Source: Hyphomicrobiales bacterium
GTDB lineage: Bacteria; Pseudomonadota; Alphaproteobacteria; Rhizobiales; Beijerinckiaceae
Assembly (NCBI GenBank): GCA_900466745.1
Contig: UBNE01000020.1
Location: 1-62,471 of the forward strand
Reading direction: 5' to 3'
DNA: 62,471 nt
Positions 18,247 to 26,539 of the stretch are shown here, piece after piece (position 1 is the stretch's first letter; each line of letters starts with the position of its first letter). A model generated the notes under the pieces. It searched no databases. It was not told the DNA's origin and saw only the letters and a list, made by a program, of their open reading frames with translations. A program made the position numbers and the translations under genes.

Positions 18247-18748
18247 AGCGGCCCTCGCCCTCGGCGGCAATCTCGGCGATCCGGTCGCCGCCTTCGCCGC
18301 CGCGCTCGCCGCCCTGCGCCGCCATCCCGGCATCCGGCTCGGGCGGCTGTCGCCGGTCTACCGCACCGCGCCCTGGGGCAAGACCGACCAGCCCGAATTC
18401 CTGAACATGGCCGCGCTGGTCGAGACGACGCTGGCAGCCGAAGAGCTGCTCGCGCTCTGCCTCGCGCTGGAGCGGGCCGGCGGGCGCGAGCGCCGCGAGC
18501 GCTGGGGGCCGCGCACGCTCGACATCGACATCCTGACCTATGGCGAGGAGGCGATCGACCGGCCGGGCCTCCAGGTTCCGCATCCGCGCATCGCCGAGCG
18601 CGCCTTCGTGCTGGCGCCGCTGGCGCAGATCATGCCGGACCGGTTGATCGGCGGCCGGACGGTCACAGCCCTGCTGAAGGCGGTCGCAGACGAAACGATC
18701 CGCCGCGACGAGGCCTCGACCCGACGCCTACAGACCCTGCTCGCCTGA
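18236..18748 (+). CDS. folK: 2-amino-4-hydroxy-6-hydroxymethyldihydropteridine pyrophosphokinase
   Basis: A 170-residue HPPK that pyrophosphorylates hydroxymethyl-dihydropterin, supplying the FolP substrate. Visible: LGGNLGDP at the N terminus, SPVYRTAPWG, FLNMAALVET, and the metal-binding WGPRTLDIDILTYG followed by VPHPRIAERAFVLAPL. Starts at GTG 18236 inside folB, so folP-folB-folK form one tightly overlapping operon. A convergent toxin-antitoxin pair follows 12 bp later with no evident terminator between. Confidence 0.94.
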   Translation: MATEAALALGGNLGDPVAAFAAALAALRRHPGIRLGRLSPVYRTAPWGKTDQPEFLNMAALVETTLAAEELLALCLALERAGGRERRERWGPRTLDIDILTYGEEAIDRPGLQVPHPRIAERAFVLAPLAQIMPDRLIGGRTVTALLKAVADETIRRDEASTRRLQTLLA

Positions 18749-18760
18749 AGCGCAGCCGCC

Positions 18761-19081
18761 CTACTCGCTGTAAAGCTCACGCAGGACCTCGAGTGCAGCG
18801 GTCAGCGTATCGGGCGGTACCGCGCCGAGCCGCTTGACCAGCCGCTTCTTGTCGATGGCCCGGCTCTGTTCGAGGAGGATCAGCCCATCCACGCCTTGGA
18901 AGCTGACCGGCACACGATAGCCGGCAGGTCGGCCCTTGGACGTCATCGGAGCGACGATGACCGTTCGCAGATGATCGTGGATTTCGGCCGGCGAGATGAT
19001 CAGGCAGGGCCGTGTCTTGCGGATTTCACTGCCGACAGTCGGATCGAGCGTCGCGAGCCATATCTCGCCACGCATCACCAT
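18761..19081 (-). CDS. mazF: MazF/PemK-family toxin (endoribonuclease)
   Basis: A 106-residue member of the MazF fold, whose members cut mRNA at short sequence motifs when freed from the antitoxin. The family hallmarks are RGEIWLATLDPTVGSEIRK, RPCLIISPAEI, VIVAPMTSK, and the C-terminal LLEQSRAIDKKRLVKRLG with the conserved Arg. ATG 19081 overlaps the mazE stop by 7 bp; another ATG two codons later (19075) is possible. Intact and presumably functional. Confidence 0.92.
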   Translation of the reverse strand: MVMRGEIWLATLDPTVGSEIRKTRPCLIISPAEIHDHLRTVIVAPMTSKGRPAGYRVPVSFQGVDGLILLEQSRAIDKKRLVKRLGAVPPDTLTAALEVLRELYSE

Positions 19082-19329
19082 ACGAGCTGCTCATCCTCGT
19101 CATTTGCGAATTCCGGCCAGAGCAAAGCGTCGTCGCCCGCGGCGGCGAGGCGCTTCGAATCCTCCGCCCAACCGGCACGCGGCATCCGCTTCACAGGCTG
19201 AACGACGAGGCGGCCCTGCTCGACCGCCAGTTCGACCGGATCGCCCGCCTTCGCGCCGATCTCGGCCAGCAACGGCTTGGGAATGACGATCCCGGCCGAG
19301 TTGCCGATCTTTTTGATCGCACTCTGCAT
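19075..19329 (-). CDS. mazE: AbrB/MazE-family antitoxin
   Basis: An 84-residue antitoxin. The N-terminal half is the swapped-hairpin AbrB DNA-binding fold (IKKIGNSAGIVIPKPLLAEI, then GDPVELAVEQGRLVV). The C-terminal half is acidic and Trp/Phe-rich (LLWPEFANDEDEQLVW), as expected for the segment that wraps and blocks the toxin. Gene order antitoxin then toxin, 7-bp overlap, and an upstream inverted repeat all fit an autoregulated type II module. Confidence 0.92.
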   Translation of the reverse strand: MQSAIKKIGNSAGIVIPKPLLAEIGAKAGDPVELAVEQGRLVVQPVKRMPRAGWAEDSKRLAAAGDDALLWPEFANDEDEQLVW

Positions 19330-19372
19330 CGCAGCTCCTCCATGTGAAGGAAAAGCTAGCAGATCAGGACCG

Positions 19373-19395
19373 TTGTTACAACGAAGTTATAACAA
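19373..19395. promoter_or_regulatory. Candidate MazE/MazEF operator
   Basis: TTGTTA and TAACAA form an inverted repeat with an 11-base spacer, and the same stretch can be read as two near-identical palindromic units, GTTACAAC and GTTATAAC, three bases apart. It lies 44-66 bp upstream of mazE in unusually AT-rich DNA between fabI and mazE. Two adjacent sites fit a dimeric AbrB-fold repressor. Confidence 0.6.
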
Positions 19396-19415
19396 AACGC
19401 TGACGACGATCTCGC

Positions 19416-20255
19416 TCACTCGCCCTTTTCAAGGGTGATATCGGGCGCGGTCGGCACCTTCATGCCGACGACATGATAGCCGGCGTCGACATGCAGCACC
19501 TCGCCGGTGATGCCGCGCGACATGTCGGAGACGAGGAACACCGCCGTCTCGCCGACCTCCTCGATCGTCACCGTACGGCGCAGCGGCGAATTGTACTCGT
19601 TCCAGCGCAGGATGTAGCGGAAATCGCCGATGCCCGAGGCGGCCAGCGTCTTGATCGGCCCGGCCGAGATCGCGTTGACGCGGATCTTGGAGGGACCGAG
19701 ATCCGCGGCGAGATACTGCACGCTCGATTCCAGCGCGGCCTTGGCGACGCCCATGACGTTGTAATGCGGCATCCATTTCTCGGCGCCGTAATAGGTCAGG
19801 GTCAGCAGCGAGCCGCCATCCGGCATCAGCTTCTCGGCGCGCTGGGTGATCGCCGTGAAGGAATAGCAGGAGATCAGCAGCGACTTGGAGAAGTTCGCCT
19901 CGGTCGTGTCGACATAGCGGCCGGTCAGCTCGTCCTTGTCGGAGAAGGCGATGCAGTGGACGACGAAGTCGAGCTTGCCCCAGAGCTTCTCGACCTCGGC
20001 GAAGACCGCGTCGATCGTCGCGCCGTCGGTGACGTCGCAATGGCCGACGACATGGCCGCCGAGCTCCTTCGCCAGCGGCTCGACCCGCTTCTTCAGCGCG
20101 TCGCCCTGATAGGTGAAGGCGAGTTCCGCGCCCGCATCCGCTGCCGCCTTGGCGATGCCCCAGGCGATGGAGCGGTTGTTCGCGACGCCCATCACGAGCC
20201 CGCGCTTGCCCTTGAGGAGATTGGCGGTCGGCGAAACGGCGCTGGAATCAGGCAT
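19416..20255 (-). CDS. fabI: Enoyl-[acyl-carrier-protein] reductase (NADH)
   Basis: A 279-residue short-chain-dehydrogenase-fold enzyme performing the last reduction in each fatty-acid elongation cycle. Visible: GLVMGVANNRSIAWGIA (nucleotide-binding variant typical of FabI), DVTD, HCIAFSDKDEL, and the catalytic Tyr-x6-Lys in YNVMGVAK. C-terminal SDMSRGITGEVLHVDAGYHVVGM is also FabI-like. ATG 20255 fits the family length. The mazEF pair follows 86 bp downstream on the same strand but has its own candidate operator. Confidence 0.94.
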   Translation of the reverse strand: MPDSSAVSPTANLLKGKRGLVMGVANNRSIAWGIAKAAADAGAELAFTYQGDALKKRVEPLAKELGGHVVGHCDVTDGATIDAVFAEVEKLWGKLDFVVHCIAFSDKDELTGRYVDTTEANFSKSLLISCYSFTAITQRAEKLMPDGGSLLTLTYYGAEKWMPHYNVMGVAKAALESSVQYLAADLGPSKIRVNAISAGPIKTLAASGIGDFRYILRWNEYNSPLRRTVTIEEVGETAVFLVSDMSRGITGEVLHVDAGYHVVGMKVPTAPDITLEKGE

Positions 20256-20355
20256 GGGAAACCCGCAGATGAACGATTGAGCAGGTCTCTTAGAACAGTC
20301 GCAGGGAAGTGGGAACCGCTTTTGCGGGCTGTCCCCACGCCAGAAACGCCGGCTA

Positions 20356-20384
20356 AGGCCCCGGGCGGGCCGCCCGGGCCCTTC
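20356..20384 (-). terminator. GC-rich hairpin after the J-domain gene
   Basis: GGGCCCGGGCGG and its near-complement form a long GC stem about 25 bp beyond the J-protein stop codon, followed by only a short T stretch. Probably a transcription barrier for the minus-strand unit; the weak T run makes it less certain than the others listed. Confidence 0.45.
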
Positions 20385-20408
20385 TGACCACCCGCAGGGC
20401 GGCCGCGC

Positions 20409-21323
20409 TCAGTCGGCCCGCTCCTTCATCAGCGCGGTCAGCTCGGCGTCGCTCGCCGGCATCTCGATGTCGATCGCGACGAAGAGGTCGCCGACCGCGC
20501 CCTTCTCGCCCTTCAGCCCCTTGCCGCGCAAACGGAACTGCCTGGTCGTGCCGGTCATCGGCGGGATCGTCATCTCGACCGCGCCGGTCAATGTCGGCAC
20601 ATGCAGCGGCCCGCCCAGCACCGCCTTGGCGAGCGGCACGGCAACGCGCGTGCGCAGATCGTTGCCGTCGACGGTGAAGCGCGGATCGGGCTTGACCTTG
20701 ATGGTCATCAGTACGTCGCTGGCCTCGCCAGAGAAGGGATCGGTCTGGCCGAGCCCGCGCAGCCGCATGACCTTGCCGTCGCTCACCCCCTCCGGGATGG
20801 TGATCTCGACCTCGCGCCCGCCGGGCAGCTTGACCCGCCGCGAGGCGCCGCCGACGGCCTGCGCCAGCGTCACCTCCAGCGTGAAGCTCTGCTCCGGCGG
20901 TTTCTGCGGCTCGGCCCTGCCGCGCGCACGCCGGCCGGCCTCGCCGAAGAGCGAGGAGAAGATGTCCGAGGCGTCGAAGCCGGCATCGCCGCCGCGGCCG
21001 AAGGGCGCGCCGCCCTGGCCGAAATTGAACTCGAAGCCGCCTGCCCTTCCGCCGCGGCCGCCCATCCCCGCGCCCATGCCCTCGAAGCCCTGGAAGCGCG
21101 GCTTGCCCTCGGCGTCGATCTCGCCGCGGTCGAACTGCTTGCGCTTGGTCTCGTCGCCGATGATCTCATAGGCGGCGTTCAGCTCGGCGAACTTGTCCTG
21201 CGCCTTGGGGTCGCTGCGGTTGCTGTCGGGATGCAGTTCCTTGGCGCGGCGGCGGAAAGCCTTCTTGATCTCCGCGTCGCTCGCGCCGCGGGCGACGCCC
21301 AGAACCTGATACGGGTCGCGCAT
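20409..21323 (-). CDS. J-domain co-chaperone, DnaJ/CbpA type without zinc finger
   Basis: A 304-residue Hsp70 co-chaperone. The J domain fills about residues 1-70 with the DnaK-stimulating HPD in ELHPDSN. A Gly/Phe-rich linker (about 80-130) follows, then the two DnaJ C-terminal beta domains (about 145-300) with no CxxCxGxG repeats, so this is a class B protein like CbpA and not DnaJ proper. ATG 21323 has GAGG 7 bp upstream and begins MRDPYQVLGV; an earlier in-frame start is not family-like. Confidence 0.92.
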   Translation of the reverse strand: MRDPYQVLGVARGASDAEIKKAFRRRAKELHPDSNRSDPKAQDKFAELNAAYEIIGDETKRKQFDRGEIDAEGKPRFQGFEGMGAGMGGRGGRAGGFEFNFGQGGAPFGRGGDAGFDASDIFSSLFGEAGRRARGRAEPQKPPEQSFTLEVTLAQAVGGASRRVKLPGGREVEITIPEGVSDGKVMRLRGLGQTDPFSGEASDVLMTIKVKPDPRFTVDGNDLRTRVAVPLAKAVLGGPLHVPTLTGAVEMTIPPMTGTTRQFRLRGKGLKGEKGAVGDLFVAIDIEMPASDAELTALMKERAD

Positions 21324-21464
21324 CCAAAAACCTCGTTCCACGCAAACGGGACGGCCTCGCCGGCGGCGGGCCGTCCGCTTCGCTCTATCTGGTGATGGTG
21401 TGGCCCGTACGCAACATCCTGCCGGCTCCGGCTTCTTTCCGCCTTTTCCGGCCGCCGCGGGAGG

Positions 21465-21926
21465 CTAGCCCAGCCCCTTCCAGGGCTCCATGTCCTTGAC
21501 CGCCCAGTCGCCGCCGGAAGGGCGGCAGGCCGTGCCCTGCAATTTGAGCGGCTGCGTCTGCGTCTGGACGCTGGCGATGAAGGCGCGGCAGATCTCGTCC
21601 GAGCGCAGGAAGGGGCCGCCGACCGGCACGAAGGAGCCCTTGATCCCGGTCTGCGGATTGTCCCAGGAGACAGCGGCGCCGTTGCCCTGCGGGTCGAGCG
21701 CCACCGCCATGGCGCCGTCGGCCCGGCGCAGATCCTCGGGGCCGAGCTCGCTGGCGAGATGGCCGAGCCCGGCGGCCTTGTCCGGCCCGCGCGCCGGCAG
21801 GACGGCGGAGGTCGTCGCGACCTCGTCCTCGCTCTTGCTCGACAGGCCGAGAATCGGGAAGGACACCGAGCAGCCGGCGCACAGCAGGCCCAGCGCGACC
21901 GCGGCGGCAGCGACGCATGCGCGCAT
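21465..21926 (-). CDS. Putative outer-membrane lipoprotein, RT0821/17-kDa-antigen-like surface protein
   Basis: A 153-residue exported protein. MRACVAAAAVALGLLCAGC is a lipoprotein signal with the lipobox cysteine at residue 19. The mature part contains DPQGNGAAVSWDNPQTGIKGSFVPVG and CRAFIASV...GTACR, resembling the RT0821/Lpp0805 surface-lipoprotein group found in many alphaproteobacteria, whose role is unknown. ATG 21926 was chosen because it opens on the signal peptide. A TATATA element near 21973-21980 on the minus strand could be its -10. Divergent from pdxH. Confidence 0.8.
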   Translation of the reverse strand: MRACVAAAAVALGLLCAGCSVSFPILGLSSKSEDEVATTSAVLPARGPDKAAGLGHLASELGPEDLRRADGAMAVALDPQGNGAAVSWDNPQTGIKGSFVPVGGPFLRSDEICRAFIASVQTQTQPLKLQGTACRPSGGDWAVKDMEPWKGLG

Positions 21927-22049
21927 GGGCGCCGTGCGCCGAGGAAGGCTTTGGAACGTCTGTGCCCCTGCCCTATATAAACCAGCCGCCCGAAACCGGA
22001 TCACTTCCCCGCTCGCCCACGCCCACTGACCATTGTGGAGGATTAGACT

Positions 22050-22664
22050 GTGCAACCGTTAACGAGCGGTGACTTCACCCAGGAAAACGAGCCTTTCGCC
22101 TTGTTTCAGAGCTGGTTGGACGAGGCGGCCAAATCCGAGCCGAACGACCCGAACGGCATGGCGCTTTCCACCGTCGACGCAGACGGCCTGCCCAACAGCC
22201 GCATGGTGCTGCTCAAGGGTCATGGCCCGGACGGTTTCGTCTTCTACACCAACACCGAAAGCCAGAAGGGCCAGGAACTGCTCGGCCAGCCCAAGGCGGC
22301 GGCGCTGTTCCACTGGAAGAGCCTGCGCCGGCAGATCCGCATCCGCGGCCCCGTCGAGCCGGTGAGCGACGCCGAATCGGACGCCTATTTCCAGTCGCGC
22401 CCGCGCGACAGCCGCATCGGCGCCTGGGCCTCGCAGCAGTCGCGCCCGCTGGAGAGCCGCTTCGCGCTGGAGAAGGCGGTGGCGAGCTATACGGTGAAGT
22501 TCGGCATCGGCGAGATCCCGCGCCCGCCGCATTGGCGCGGCTTCCGCATCGTTCCGGTCTATATCGAGTTCTGGCGCGACGGCGCTTTCCGTCTGCACGA
22601 CCGCATCGTCTTCCGCCGCGCCTCGGCCGCCGAGCCCTGGACGAAGACGCGCCTCTACCCCTGA
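22050..22664 (+). CDS. pdxH: Pyridoxamine 5'-phosphate oxidase
   Basis: A 204-residue FMN flavoprotein that oxidises pyridoxamine/pyridoxine phosphate to pyridoxal phosphate. Recognisable are [60 protein letters not shown], and C-terminal [11 protein letters not shown] with RLHDRIVF and WTKTRLYP. The start is GTG 22050, preceded by GGAGG about 9 bp upstream. It is followed by an SDR gene 10 bp later, likely in the same transcript. Confidence 0.95.
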   Translation: MQPLTSGDFTQENEPFALFQSWLDEAAKSEPNDPNGMALSTVDADGLPNSRMVLLKGHGPDGFVFYTNTESQKGQELLGQPKAAALFHWKSLRRQIRIRGPVEPVSDAESDAYFQSRPRDSRIGAWASQQSRPLESRFALEKAVASYTVKFGIGEIPRPPHWRGFRIVPVYIEFWRDGAFRLHDRIVFRRASAAEPWTKTRLYP

Positions 22665-22674
22665 GGACATTCCC

Positions 22675-23451
22675 ATGGCGATGCCGAAATTCGACTTTCC
22701 CAAGACCGAGGCCGGCAAGCGCCCGGTGATGCTGCTGACCGGGGCAAGCCGCGGCATCGGCCACGCCACGGTGATGCAGTTCGCCATGGCGGGCTGGCGC
22801 ATCCTCTCCTGCTCGCGCCAGGCCTTTTCCGACAAGTGCCCCTGGCCGTCGGGCGCCGACGACCATGTCCAGATCGACCTCGGCGACCCCGAGGACACGA
22901 TGCGCGGCATCGCCGAGATCAAGAAGCGGCTGGTCGCCGAGGGCGGCAAGCTCAACGCGCTCGTCAACAATGCCGGCATCTCGCCGAAAGGGCCGAAGGG
23001 CGAGCGGCTCGGCGCCGCCACCACCTCCTTCAACGACTGGCACAAGGTCTTCCAGGTCAATTTCTTCGCGCCGATCATGCTGGCGCGCGGCCTGCTCGAC
23101 GAATTGACCGCCGCCAGGGGCGCGATCGTCAACGTCACCTCGATCGCGGGCTCCCGCGTCCATCCCTTCGCCGGGGCGGCCTATGCCACCTCCAAGGCCG
23201 CGCTCGCCAGCCTGACCCGCGAGATGGCGGCCGATTTCGGCCCGCTCGGCATCCGCGTCAACGCCATCTCGCCGGGCGAGATCGACACCGCGATCCTCTC
23301 GCCGGGCACCGAGAAGATCGTCGCGACCCTGCCGATGAAGCGCCTCGGCAAGACCGAGGAGGTCGCCAAGGCGATCTATTTCCTCTGCACCGACGCCTCG
23401 AGCTACGTCACCGGCTCGGAGCTCCACATCAATGGCGGGCAGCACGTTTGA
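22675..23451 (+). CDS. Short-chain dehydrogenase/reductase
   Basis: A 258-residue classical SDR with TGASRGIG (coenzyme-binding, about residue 22), NNAGIS, a serine in NVTSIAGS, and the catalytic YATSK (about residue 170), then RVNAISPGEIDTAIL. C-terminal SSYVTGSELHINGGQ is typical. The substrate is unknown. The unusual N-terminal MAMPKFDFPKTEAGKRP precedes the Rossmann fold. Likely co-transcribed with pdxH and the Nudix gene that follows. Confidence 0.88.
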   Translation: MAMPKFDFPKTEAGKRPVMLLTGASRGIGHATVMQFAMAGWRILSCSRQAFSDKCPWPSGADDHVQIDLGDPEDTMRGIAEIKKRLVAEGGKLNALVNNAGISPKGPKGERLGAATTSFNDWHKVFQVNFFAPIMLARGLLDELTAARGAIVNVTSIAGSRVHPFAGAAYATSKAALASLTREMAADFGPLGIRVNAISPGEIDTAILSPGTEKIVATLPMKRLGKTEEVAKAIYFLCTDASSYVTGSELHINGGQHV

Positions 23452-23467
23452 ACGAAGGCCGCCCGCG

Positions 23468-23947
23468 ATGAGCCCCGGGGACGGGCAGGTCATCCGCTTC
23501 CCCGCCGCCGGCAAGACGCCGGCCCGGCCGGTGCTGGCGGCCTCCGTCGCGGTCTTCCGCGACGGCAAGGTGCTGCTCGCGACCCGGACGAAGCCCCCCG
23601 CCGACCGGCTCTGGTCGCTGCCCGGCGGCAAGGTCGAGGCTGGCGAGACGCTCGAGGAGGCCGCCCTGCGCGAGCTCGCGGAGGAGGTCGGCGTCAGCGC
23701 CCGCATCCTCGGCTTCAACCGCCATGTCGAGATCTTCGGCCGCGATGCGCAAGGCGCGGTGACGCATCACTTCGTCGTCGCCTCCTTCTTCGGCGAATGG
23801 CTCTCCGGCGAGCCCCGGCCCGGCCCGGAAGCGGGGGCGGTGATGTGGGCCGATCCGCTGCGGCTCGGCGGCCTTCCGACCACGCGCGAGCTCGGCGAGG
23901 TGCTGCGCCGGGCCCACAGGCTCTATGCCGGGGAGGCTCCGGCATGA
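23468..23947 (+). CDS. Nudix hydrolase
   Basis: About 159 residues with a full Nudix box, GGKVEAGETLEEAALRELAEEVGV in the genome, in which GX5EX7REUXEEXGU is satisfied; it hydrolyses a nucleoside diphosphate linked to another group. The preceding VAASVAVFRDGKVLLATRT and downstream HHFVVASFFGEW resemble MutT/ADP-ribose-type enzymes. The start is uncertain: ATG 23468 follows a GAAGG, while ATG 23432 would overlap the SDR gene by 20 bp. Its stop overlaps the next gene by four bases (ATGA). Confidence 0.88.
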   Translation: MSPGDGQVIRFPAAGKTPARPVLAASVAVFRDGKVLLATRTKPPADRLWSLPGGKVEAGETLEEAALRELAEEVGVSARILGFNRHVEIFGRDAQGAVTHHFVVASFFGEWLSGEPRPGPEAGAVMWADPLRLGGLPTTRELGEVLRRAHRLYAGEAPA

Positions 23948-24369
23948 GGCCGCTCGCCGCCCTGCTCGCCGGCCTGGTCGCGCTCGCCCCCGCGGCCGCC
24001 CTTGCCCAGCAGCGCCCCCCCGCGCCGGCGAGCAAGCCGGCCGAGCCGGCGGCGCCGGAGCCGGACGGCCCGCCCTATGAGCCGCAGCTCCTGCAGCTCG
24101 CCGAGATCATGGGCTCGCTCGCCTATCTGCGTACGCTCTGCGGCGGCAAGGAGGCCCGGGACTGGCGCGACCGCATGGCGGCGCTGGTCGAGGCGGAGGG
24201 GCGCACGCCGCAGCGGCGCGACCGCCTGACGGCGGCGTTCAACCGCGGCTTCAAGGCCTATGCGCTGACCCACCGCGCCTGCACCGATGCCAGCCAGGAA
24301 GCCGCCTCCCGCCTCGCCGACCAGGGCGGGCAGCTCTCGCGCACCCTCGCCGGGCGCTATGGCGGATAG
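23944..24369 (+). CDS. TIGR02301-family exported protein
   Basis: A 141-residue protein starting MRPLAALLAGLVALAPAAALAQQ, a clear Sec signal peptide with cleavage near residue 22. The mature part, after a Pro/Ala-rich linker, contains QLLQLAEIMGSLAYLRTLCG and FNRGFKAYALTHRACTDA, the pattern of the TIGR02301 family restricted to Hyphomicrobiales. It carries two conserved cysteines that could form a disulfide. Function unknown. Its ATG overlaps the Nudix stop, so it is translationally coupled. Confidence 0.85.
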   Translation: MRPLAALLAGLVALAPAAALAQQRPPAPASKPAEPAAPEPDGPPYEPQLLQLAEIMGSLAYLRTLCGGKEARDWRDRMAALVEAEGRTPQRRDRLTAAFNRGFKAYALTHRACTDASQEAASRLADQGGQLSRTLAGRYGG

Positions 24370-24550
24370 GCAACAACTGTTGCCCGAATGCGCTCTTCGG
24401 TGGAATTCTTGGCTTCGCGTTAACCTTTCTTAAACGCCACGGTAGCGTGCCGCTCTGGCACGGCTTATGACTGGATCGTCACCAAACGTCGCGATCCGGC
24501 GCAGAACCGGCGCGATTCGCTCCAGCCAGAGGCCACAGAGTCCCGTCTCG

Positions 24551-24820
24551 ATGTCGATCCTTTCAGACGACCCGATGCTCGACCCGAACCTCCCCGAGGA
24601 CCATGGCGACGCGCGCCGCGTCGCCTATGGTTACGTCGAGGACGCCTTCGCCGAAGGCCAGCAGGACGGGCTCGATTCCGACGCCATGGCCCATGCCGCC
24701 CTGTTCGCGGCGCTGCGCACGCTGGTCGAGACCTATGGCGAGGAAGCGACCGCCGTCTTCACCGAGGCCCTGCCCGAGAAGGTCCGCTGCGGCGCCTTCA
24801 CCAGCGGCACGCGCCACTGA
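24551..24820 (+). CDS. Conserved small acidic hypothetical protein
   Basis: An 89-residue soluble, acidic protein I cannot name. It has no signal or membrane segment. A predicted helical core (AEGQQDGLDSDAMAHAALFAAL, then ETYGEEATAVFTEAL) suggests a small helical bundle. The codon pattern matches real genes nearby. ATG 24551 follows a 180-bp gap after the previous gene, and no strong ribosome site is visible. It could be a regulator-like or structural protein; nothing around it indicates a job. Confidence 0.65.
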   Translation: MSILSDDPMLDPNLPEDHGDARRVAYGYVEDAFAEGQQDGLDSDAMAHAALFAALRTLVETYGEEATAVFTEALPEKVRCGAFTSGTRH

Positions 24821-24946
24821 CCTCGGGCTTGGGCCACTGACCTCCTACGCCGCTCCGGGGACAAGCCCGGCCGGCGCCCGAGCCACCCAACCACACGACA
24901 TCCGTTTCCGCCGCGCCGCGGAGCTGCCTCCGGGCGCGGCATCGCC

Positions 24947-26284
24947 TCATCCTCGCGGTAGCGCCTCCAGGAAGCGGGCCGGCTCGCCCTGCGACGGCGT
25001 GGTCAGCTCGCCCTCCCACATCACCTTGAGGCCGCGCACATAGGTGCCGACCGGCCAGCCGGTGACGGTGACGCCGTCATAGGGCGTCCAGCCGCATTTC
25101 GAGGCGTTCCAGGCATTGGTGATCGTCTCGCGGCGCTTGAGGTCGACGATGGTGAAATCGGCATCCCAGCCGACCGCGATCCGGCCCTTGCCCTCGAGCC
25201 CGAAGATGCGCTGCGGCCCGGCGCTGCTGAGGTCGACGAAGCGCTCCAGCGAAAGCCTGCCGGCATTCACATGGTCGAGCATGATCGGCACCAGCGTCTG
25301 CACGCCCGGCATGCCGGAATGGCTCGCCGGATAGGGGTGGTGCTTCTCCTCATGCGTATGCGGCGCGTGGTCCGAGCCGAGCACGTCGACGATGCCCTGC
25401 TCGACGCCCCACCAGATGCGCCGGCGGTGGCTGTCGTCGCGGATCGGCGGGTTCATCTGGGCGTAGGTGCCGAGCCGCTCGTAGCAATCCGGCGCGACCA
25501 GGGTCAGATGGTTCGGCAGCACCTCGACGGTGGCAACGTCCTTGTGATCCTTCAGGAAGACCATCTCCTCGCCCGTCGAGATGTGCAGGATATGGACGCG
25601 CGCGCCGGTCTCGCGCGCGATCCGCACCAGCCGCTGGGTGCAGGTCAGCGCCACCTCGGGCGAGCGCCAGACCGGATGGCTCGACGGATCGCCCGCGACG
25701 CGCAGGGGCATGCGCTCGCGCAGCATCATCTCGTCCTCGGAATGGAAGGCGGCGCGCCGGCGGGTGCGCTTCAGGATCTCGGCGACGCCACGGTCATCCT
25801 CGACCAGCAGGTCGCCCGTCGAGGAGCCCATGAAAACCTTGATGCCGGCCGCACCGGGCAGCCGCTCCAGATCCGGCACGTCGCCGGCGTTCTCATGCGT
25901 GCCGCCGACCCAGAAGGCGAAGTCGCAATGCATGCGATGGCGCCCGCGCCTGACCTTGTCGGCCAGCGCCTCGGGCGTCGTCGTCTGCGGAATCGTGTTC
26001 GGCATCTCGAAGACGCAGGTCACGCCGCCGAGCGCGGCCGCGCGCGAGCCGCTCTCCAGATCCTCCTTGTGGTCGAGCCCCGGCTCGCGGAAATGCACCT
26101 GGGAATCGATCACGCCCGGCAGGATGTGCAGCCCGGTGCAGTCGACGACCTCGCCGGCCGAGGCGCGGCCGAGATCGCCCAGCGCCATGATCTTGCCGCC
26201 GGCGACGCCGACGTCGCGCGCGACGCGGCCGTCCTGGTTCACCACCGTGCCGCCCTTGAGGATGACGTCATAGGTCTGGGGCAT
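24947..26284 (-). CDS. pyrC: Dihydroorotase-like cyclic amidohydrolase, atypical metal site
   Basis: A 445-residue amidohydrolase close to class I dihydroorotases, which interconvert carbamoyl-aspartate and dihydroorotate. Visible: the carboxylated lysine region GIKVFMGSSTG, HSEDEMM, VHILHIST and the aspartate in GSDHAPHT. However, the usual metal-binding H-x-H is VIDSQVHFREPG here, so the first histidine is a glutamine. This occurs in one divergent subgroup commonly labelled dihydroorotase, so activity on dihydroorotate is uncertain. Hydantoinase or allantoinase roles are less likely. No pyrB is adjacent. Confidence 0.75.
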   Translation of the reverse strand: MPQTYDVILKGGTVVNQDGRVARDVGVAGGKIMALGDLGRASAGEVVDCTGLHILPGVIDSQVHFREPGLDHKEDLESGSRAAALGGVTCVFEMPNTIPQTTTPEALADKVRRGRHRMHCDFAFWVGGTHENAGDVPDLERLPGAAGIKVFMGSSTGDLLVEDDRGVAEILKRTRRRAAFHSEDEMMLRERMPLRVAGDPSSHPVWRSPEVALTCTQRLVRIARETGARVHILHISTGEEMVFLKDHKDVATVEVLPNHLTLVAPDCYERLGTYAQMNPPIRDDSHRRRIWWGVEQGIVDVLGSDHAPHTHEEKHHPYPASHSGMPGVQTLVPIMLDHVNAGRLSLERFVDLSSAGPQRIFGLEGKGRIAVGWDADFTIVDLKRRETITNAWNASKCGWTPYDGVTVTGWPVGTYVRGLKVMWEGELTTPSQGEPARFLEALPRG

Positions 26285-26328
26285 GGCGGATCTCCGGTTT
26301 CTGGCGGATTTGCAATGGAAGCCGAACC

Positions 26329-26428
26329 GTCATCCCGGACAAGCGGCGAAGCCGCGCCGATCCGGGATCCATGCCGGAACGCCTCAGGCATGGATCCCGG
26401 ATCTCCGCTTCGCTGCATCCGGGATGAC
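26329..26428. repeat. Dispersed palindromic repeat, GTCATCCCGG family
   Basis: Begins GTCATCCCGGACAAGCGGCG, contains the internal inverted pair GGGATCCATGCC / GGCATGGATCCC, and ends CCGGGATGAC. Nearly the same organisation occurs at 50056, 51689 and 60189. It sits between the starts of the divergent dihydroorotase and ygfZ genes. Confidence 0.85.
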
Positions 26429-26539
26429 GGCGTAGCTTATAAGACGGATGGAGGGAGTTAGCCCAAAGCTGGTGCATAGGCGAGTTGAGAAAGCCGCCGA
26501 AGCCGCCTACCTATCGCCTCGGTTCGCAGGAGCAGCAGC

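Noticed and set aside
20467..21171. 234-residue plus-strand frame opposite the J-domain gene
   Set aside because: Antisense shadow of a clear class B DnaJ-like protein.
24420..24433. CtrA site before the 89-residue gene
   Set aside because: TTAACCTTTCTTAA has a six-base spacer, not seven, so it misses the consensus.
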